From NCBI RefSeq assembly GCF_036669915.1, contig NC_089321.1, forward strand, positions 15,367,792-15,431,791: a DNA stretch of 64,000 nt, in the 5' to 3' direction. Made by a program: the position numbers and the translations under genes. Source of the stretch: Pocillopora verrucosa. Lineage: Eukaryota; Cnidaria; Anthozoa; Scleractinia; Pocilloporidae. Of the stretch, positions 58,990 through 64,000 are shown one piece after another. Below the pieces are notes generated by a model. It had not been told where the DNA came from, did not search any database, and worked only from the letters and a program-made list of their open reading frames with translations. Every line of letters starts with the position of its first letter. Position 1 is the stretch's first letter.

Positions 58990-61900
58990 TTAATATAGCG
59001 TGTAAACGAAGTTGCTGTTAGCTCCTCCCACACCGGACCAGCAGTTGGATGCTCGGCCAAATTTATCATACTTGGTACCCTCTGGCGCACCGAAACACTC
59101 TCCGTAATATTGAATCGCAAAGTAGTAAACCCTATGAGCAGAATACACGAAAAAAAAAAAAGGTCAATAATTTATGTAAACCGTGAATACAATGTACCTT
59201 GGATGCTCAGGTAAATGTTCTATGAAGTAGCCTTCCTTCCATCATTTGGAGGTACAAGTTTTATAACATGTTATGAGTAATTATTGTTGTACATAAAAGC
59301 TTCTCGAAATCTCCACACTGCTTAGTCATGCTGACATGCGTACCATAGAACGGCTTTCACACATTTATTTCGTAATACTTCTATATTGTTCTTTTGTAAG
59401 CTTCTGGAATGTTCCAGCACACTTTGTGAATGTATATCAGGACTCAGGTATGCAGTAGTAGTAGTTGTTGTTGTCAGGAGTGACCAACTGTGTAGAAAGT
59501 TATACCGTGAGGGTGAGCTATAGTGGAAGATTGCTAATTTCAAGAAACGTTGGAGGAAACTGTGAGTTTGGTATAGTGCTGAGCTAAGATATAGACTGTG
59601 GTGGGCTTAAGTAAATTTATCGAGGATAAATATCGTACTGCCTTTAGGAGTCGCTCCTCATTAAGATTATCACTCTTTGTTTAATAAAGTTGTCGAGTCT
59701 GTAGGATTGCAGTATTTTTCTGTCGGTTAGCTTATACCGTAACAAACACAATGTAAAATAAATAACAGAGCAATGAATATGCTATGTAACAGAGGAAACT
59801 AATTAAGGCCAGCAAACTGATCACATTTTGCCAAAGCTACTTACCCCGGTGTGCCTCTTGCAATCTCAGAACAGTTTTTGACTGTCTTGGACATGTCGCG
59901 CCAGTCAATGTACTTTCGTAGGTTCTTTAGCAAAGTCATTGTACGGTCGTTGGACCTGTCTCTAAAACAACCAAGCTCTTTGAAAGATATTTCTGAAAGA
60001 AACAAGTGGCCATGGTAAACACATAGAGGGTGATTTTCAAATAAGAATTAATGTTGAAATAAAAAGAAGACGAGGAGGACGAAGAAAAAGAAGATGATGA
60101 AAAAAAAGAAGAATAAGATGATGATAATGGAGAAGAAGATGAATAAGAAGAAGACGAATATGAAGAAGGATAAGAGGAAGAAGAATAAAAAAGAAGATGA
60201 TAATGAAGATGAAGATGAAGAAAATGAAGAAAAGGAATAAGATGCTGATGAAGAAGGATAATTAGAAGAAGAAAGAAGAAGATGAACCAGAGGAGGAGGA
60301 AGAAGACCTTTTAGCATGAGGAACAAAAACAGTCACATGGGAGTTCAAAAAACACAGAAGTGAAATATTTGTTATCATCCAGGCTGCTCACTCTGATAGA
60401 TTATACTTAATTCATACATTTCCCTTTCATGTTTATGACATACTTATCTCGCAGTTAAAGCCTGTAATTCCATCTGGACATGAGCAATGGTAGGTGCCTT
60501 TCTTATTTTGACACGTGCCACCGTTTTGACAGGGCTTGCTCCCTTTACATTCATCTACATCTAAATGAAATGAAGAGTGTGTGTTAACGATCGATCGTAG
60601 GCTAACATTCCTTATATTTCTCTCTGTAATAATCATGGCTAGCCGATGAAGCCATTCTGTCCATGGAACGCTTCAACTGTGTGGTAATTTCGACCTGACT
60701 CTTGATGAACTGCCTCCCTGTTTACCTTATCAAGCTGACATATTACGCTCATGCGAAAATTAGGACGAAGTTCATAATCGTACTGCATTTTGAAACAAAA
60801 ACACTTAGAATAAAACATTACACGAAATACTTATTATTTCAGCAAGTTTTAACTTTCACTTCTATTTATTGTCTGGTATGAGCAATTTCTTTCATTTTAG
60901 CGGGACAAAAGTAAGGCTAGGTGTCTGAGTAAAGTATTTAATGACGGTGTAACAATGATGCCACCTCACAGTACTCCAGTAACTCAAGTACAATTCGGCC
61001 TTTTAAATTTGGATTATACCTCACTCTTTTTGTCACTGTGTCAAAGGAGAGCTTTCCATTGGGATGATTAGCAAATTGTGATCTCAAAACCTAACTGAGA
61101 CGTGATACAGGGTTAAAGGGGGTTTTCATGGTTCATCCGCTACTCCTCCGCATAACGACGTTCACTAAGCTATAACTCCCAAAGTTAACAGAGATACATA
61201 CCCTTTTCGCAGTTTTTGCCCTCAAATCCCTTGATACACTCGCATTTGTAACTTCCAGGAGTATTTGAGCAGTTTCCAGAGTTCAGACAAGGGTCTCCCA
61301 CACACTCGTCAATATCTGTCATTGAATTCAGTGTTGCAATTTAATCCTCATCTCTCCCACAAATTAAGTGTGTAGACATATTTGATTTAAAGAATTATTT
61401 TACTGGTATACCCAAATTCATCAAGAGATACGTACCCTGCTCGCATACATCCCCTTGAAAGCCTGGTAAACATTTGCATTCAAACCCACCAATCAGATTG
61501 ATACACGTAGCACTATTCTTGCATGGGTTCACCTTGCACTCATCCTTATCTGGAAAACGAAACATCGTAAAGACTCTTAAAATCGCAAAATATTAAAGTG
61601 GACGTTTCGTCTACAAATAAAACTAACCAGTGTGGAAAATTGGTGGTCAACTATTACATGTAACTGGCATCTCTCCTTTCTTGAGCGTTGTGAAATGTGA
61701 TATCATTGAAACTACTTTGAAATCTCATTTAGCAAAATATAGTTTATAAGCAACGCTAAACGATTGAGCTTGTAACATGTGCGCGGGCCTATATAGACGC
61801 TGCTACAGACCGTACTTAACGATAATTCCCCGAAGTGGAGGTGACTATTTTTCCTCTTTGGTATGTATCAGAAAACAGAAACAAACAAAATAAATAGTTT

Positions 61901-63520
61901 ATTTAAAACTTTCAAACCAGAAAATCAGCGCGCGCGAAAAGCACTATTTAGCTGTGTGGTATTTGCTAAATTAATATATTACAACGTTTCACGCAGAGAG
62001 TACTTATCATAAATACTCAAGAAATGTCTAGCGGAATGCCTAATTTTCAATACAAATTTGCACAATAAAAGAAAGGTACCTTGTTCGCAATATTTCCCAT
62101 CGAATCCACCTGCGCATGAACACTGGAATCCGCCAATTATGTTTATGCAAGTGGCACCATTTTTGCATGGGTCTTTGGTAGCGCATTCATCGATATCTAG
62201 AAAAGAAGATTATCCGAAAGACCTAGAGACCTCAATATGTTCACGAAATTACGTGCACGCCGACTGGTGATCAGATAGGCAAAATATCTTTAATTATCAG
62301 ACAAGGTATTCATAACAGGAAATGTTTCACGCATCATACTAGCTTTATAATTTCTCGACAAACGTTATATCATTTTAGTTGAAAGGTTATGAGCGAATTA
62401 TCTCATTTACCCAGAATCAACAGGAAAACAGCTATTTTATGCCATAGAGGCTCAGACTAAAGCTCATTTGAGCGTCAACTAACAAATGCTTTATAATTTG
62501 ATATCTAACTTTGTGCTTTATATACCATTTTCGCAGCGCTCGCCATCATATCCATCAGGACACTTGCATTCAAAGCTGCCAGGCTTGTTATAACAAGTTC
62601 CACTGTTCACACAAGGACCGCTCTTACATTCATCAATATCTAAAATGGGTAATAGAGGTAAACAAAGTGAAAAAGCTCCATCACGTGACTGTTAATTCAG
62701 ATCTTTTATAAATTCCTTTTCTATTTGCCACTATTAAATTGCCCTTATTAATTATAGCTAAAGGATATTGTTTTATTGATACGCTTTACCTTGATCACAA
62801 TGTTCCCCCTCGAATCCACTGGCACAAGAACACTTGTATCCTCCGATCGTGTTTGTACAGGTGGCGCCATTTCTGCACAGACTTGATGAAGAACACTCGT
62901 CGATGTCTAAAACAATATATAAAAGCTTTTACACTGTGTTTACTAAGGCTATTTATTTTGGGGATGGAAAAAAAGATCAGATGAAGCATCGTGACATCGT
63001 GACGCGTTGATTGTGCAAGCTAGTACTGATGCCATAACTTACATCTGAGGTCTTCTGCTCAATTTTTTTCTGTGTCCCAAACAGTTACTTGAGACTTCAT
63101 TGGAGGCATTTGCTTAGGTTTCATTACACTGAATTTTCAATGCTGGTTTTAGTAAAGGGTCGATATACGTATACCTTGATCGCAGAGTAATCCTTGGTAT
63201 CCACTGTCACAGCGACACATATAGGAACCGATAGCGTTTATACACGTTGCACCGTTCTTGCATGGTTGAATCGTTATGCATTCATTTATGTCTGTGAAAT
63301 ATATAAACATACATGTGCATACATCTAGCTGTTAAGTCACTGTAGTCTGTAGGACGGTCGAGTGTATATCAAATGCAAAAAATTTATAAAAAAATCGCTA
63401 GCAAACCTTGTTTGCAGTGTTTGCCTGTAAATCCTTTAATGCAGTCGCATCTATAACTCCCTTTAAGGTTCATGCAACTTCCACCATTTTTACATGGACT
63501 GTTCGCGCATTCGTCCACAT
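58990..63520 (-). CDS. Multi-EGF protein with WSC-like domain, 5' part beyond the window
   Basis: Ten exons are visible. Eight are EGF exons (63407-63520, 63175-63291, 62790-62906, 62526-62639, 62080-62196, 61436-61549, 61202-61315, 60444-60560), each one domain, phase 1, 114 or 117 nt, with D-[IVK]-[DN]-E-C starts and six cysteines. Then come two WSC-like exons, 59845-59992 ([23 protein letters not shown]) and 58990-59131 ([28 protein letters not shown]-stop). Domain order, exon sizes and phases match the end of the plus-strand gene, so the two are inverted paralogues. The start and signal peptide lie beyond 64000. It is probably a secreted, calcium-binding matrix or adhesion protein. Confidence 0.85.
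60061..60305 (+). repeat. Purine-only (GAA/GAT-rich) tract in an intron
   Basis: About 245 bp is made almost wholly of GAA, GAT, GAG and AAA triplets on the plus strand, within the last EGF-WSC intron of the minus-strand gene. Such polypurine tracts can form triplex DNA. It produces a meaningless open frame on the other strand. Confidence 0.85.
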
Positions 63521-63606
63521 CTGATGAAATGATGTAAGTAAGGATGAAATTTACCTTATCCCACCGTAGGGCTCTGTAAAATTCTAATAATCCTTTCCCC
63601 CAGTAA

Positions 63607-63654
<48 letters not shown>

Positions 63655-64000
63655 ATCTTTTAACGACGGCTGATCCTTGTTATGTTCCCCTTGTAAACTA
63701 TGTGATACACCTAATATCCCCCCAGGCGATCGGAAAATGACTGGTCCGTAGGTAATCACATCCTGTAGCTGGTGGCTATAAAAAGTTTAGAATATCATGA
63801 ACCTAAATAAAGGGAACATGATTTAGACCTAGAACCTCGTTTAATTATATGTTATCACTCATATTTCTACGTGCGCGAGCCCCTTAAAATTGCTTTGAGC
63901 CCTTGATATGTGTCATAAGACTTCGAAAATTTCATCTCGAGGCTAGAAGTAAAGACAGTATTTTGATTTAACTAAAAGCAAAAAGCTAAGCGCTTGGAAC
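63521..64000. other. Intron at the right edge
   Basis: No further EGF exon or other exon is visible on either strand apart from the TA microsatellite. It is presumed to be intron of the minus-strand EGF gene. Confidence 0.5.
63610..63649. repeat. (TA)n microsatellite
   Basis: About 20 TA repeats in the intron upstream of the last visible EGF exon of the minus-strand gene. Confidence 0.95.

Noticed and set aside
60048-60326. 92-residue serine/phenylalanine frame
   Set aside because: It is a direct product of the polypurine tract on the opposite strand.
1-64000. CRISPR arrays, bacterial operons, tRNA and rRNA genes
   Set aside because: The split genes with GT-AG introns and the repeat content are eukaryotic. 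I saw no tRNA cloverleaf or rRNA core, though a tRNA search program would be needed to exclude one fully.

Overview
The window is nuclear DNA of an intron-rich, AT-rich animal. Small cysteine-free cationic secreted peptides, many single-exon EGF modules in phase 1, a cnidarian-style WSC ending and short dispersed inverted-repeat elements suggest a cnidarian, most likely an anthozoan such as a stony coral. That placement is inference; no rRNA, organellar or taxon-diagnostic gene is present.

Region 1 (1-18.2 kb) is a locally amplified array. A unit of about 3.3 kb (A) is present once inverted (1-3412) and three times in the other orientation (3413-6484, 8461-11866, 13839-17159). Spacer units of about 2 kb (B) follow at 6485-8460, 11867-13838 and 17160-18157. 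Each A unit carries a two-exon gene for a 108-residue secreted precursor: signal peptide, acidic pro-region, then a cationic C-terminus with ten consecutive arginines ending Phe-Gly-stop. The layout recalls the arminin antimicrobial peptides of Hydra, while the Arg-Phe-Gly end is also the processing site of RFamides. Three copies are intact (531-988 +, 10888-11337 -, 16175-16629 -). One is broken by a 13-base deletion (5515-5957 -), and an older diverged copy at 19946-20431 (-) has a stop and an apparent frameshift. Each A unit also holds a second ORF whose start aligns residue for residue with the precursor signal peptide but has no ATG in any copy.

Region 2 (18.2-26.5 kb) holds decayed remnants of the same units, simple repeats and short inverted-repeat elements, with no convincing gene. 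Region 3 (26.5-44.6 kb) has two tandem minus-strand genes for type II membrane M28 peptidases of the NAALADase / glutamate carboxypeptidase II family, with the same five-exon structure. The downstream copy has a one-base excess in exon 4; the other reads open for 726 residues. Between and within them are a 1.7-kb element with perfect 27-bp terminal inverted repeats, a foldback element carrying a zinc-ribbon exon, an exonuclease-domain fragment, and a pair of MITE-like repeats.

Region 4 (44.6-64 kb) has two convergent secreted, multi-EGF genes that end in WSC-like domains. The plus-strand gene (48494-57677, 23 exons, 853 residues) has a signal peptide, two copies of a cysteine-rich module I do not recognise, 13 EGF domains and a WSC-like domain. 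The minus-strand gene (58990 to beyond 63520) shows eight EGF domains plus a WSC-like domain and runs off the right edge.

The most original signals are the amplified polyarginine-Phe-Gly peptide family with its start-codon-less sister, and the duplicated cysteine-rich module.
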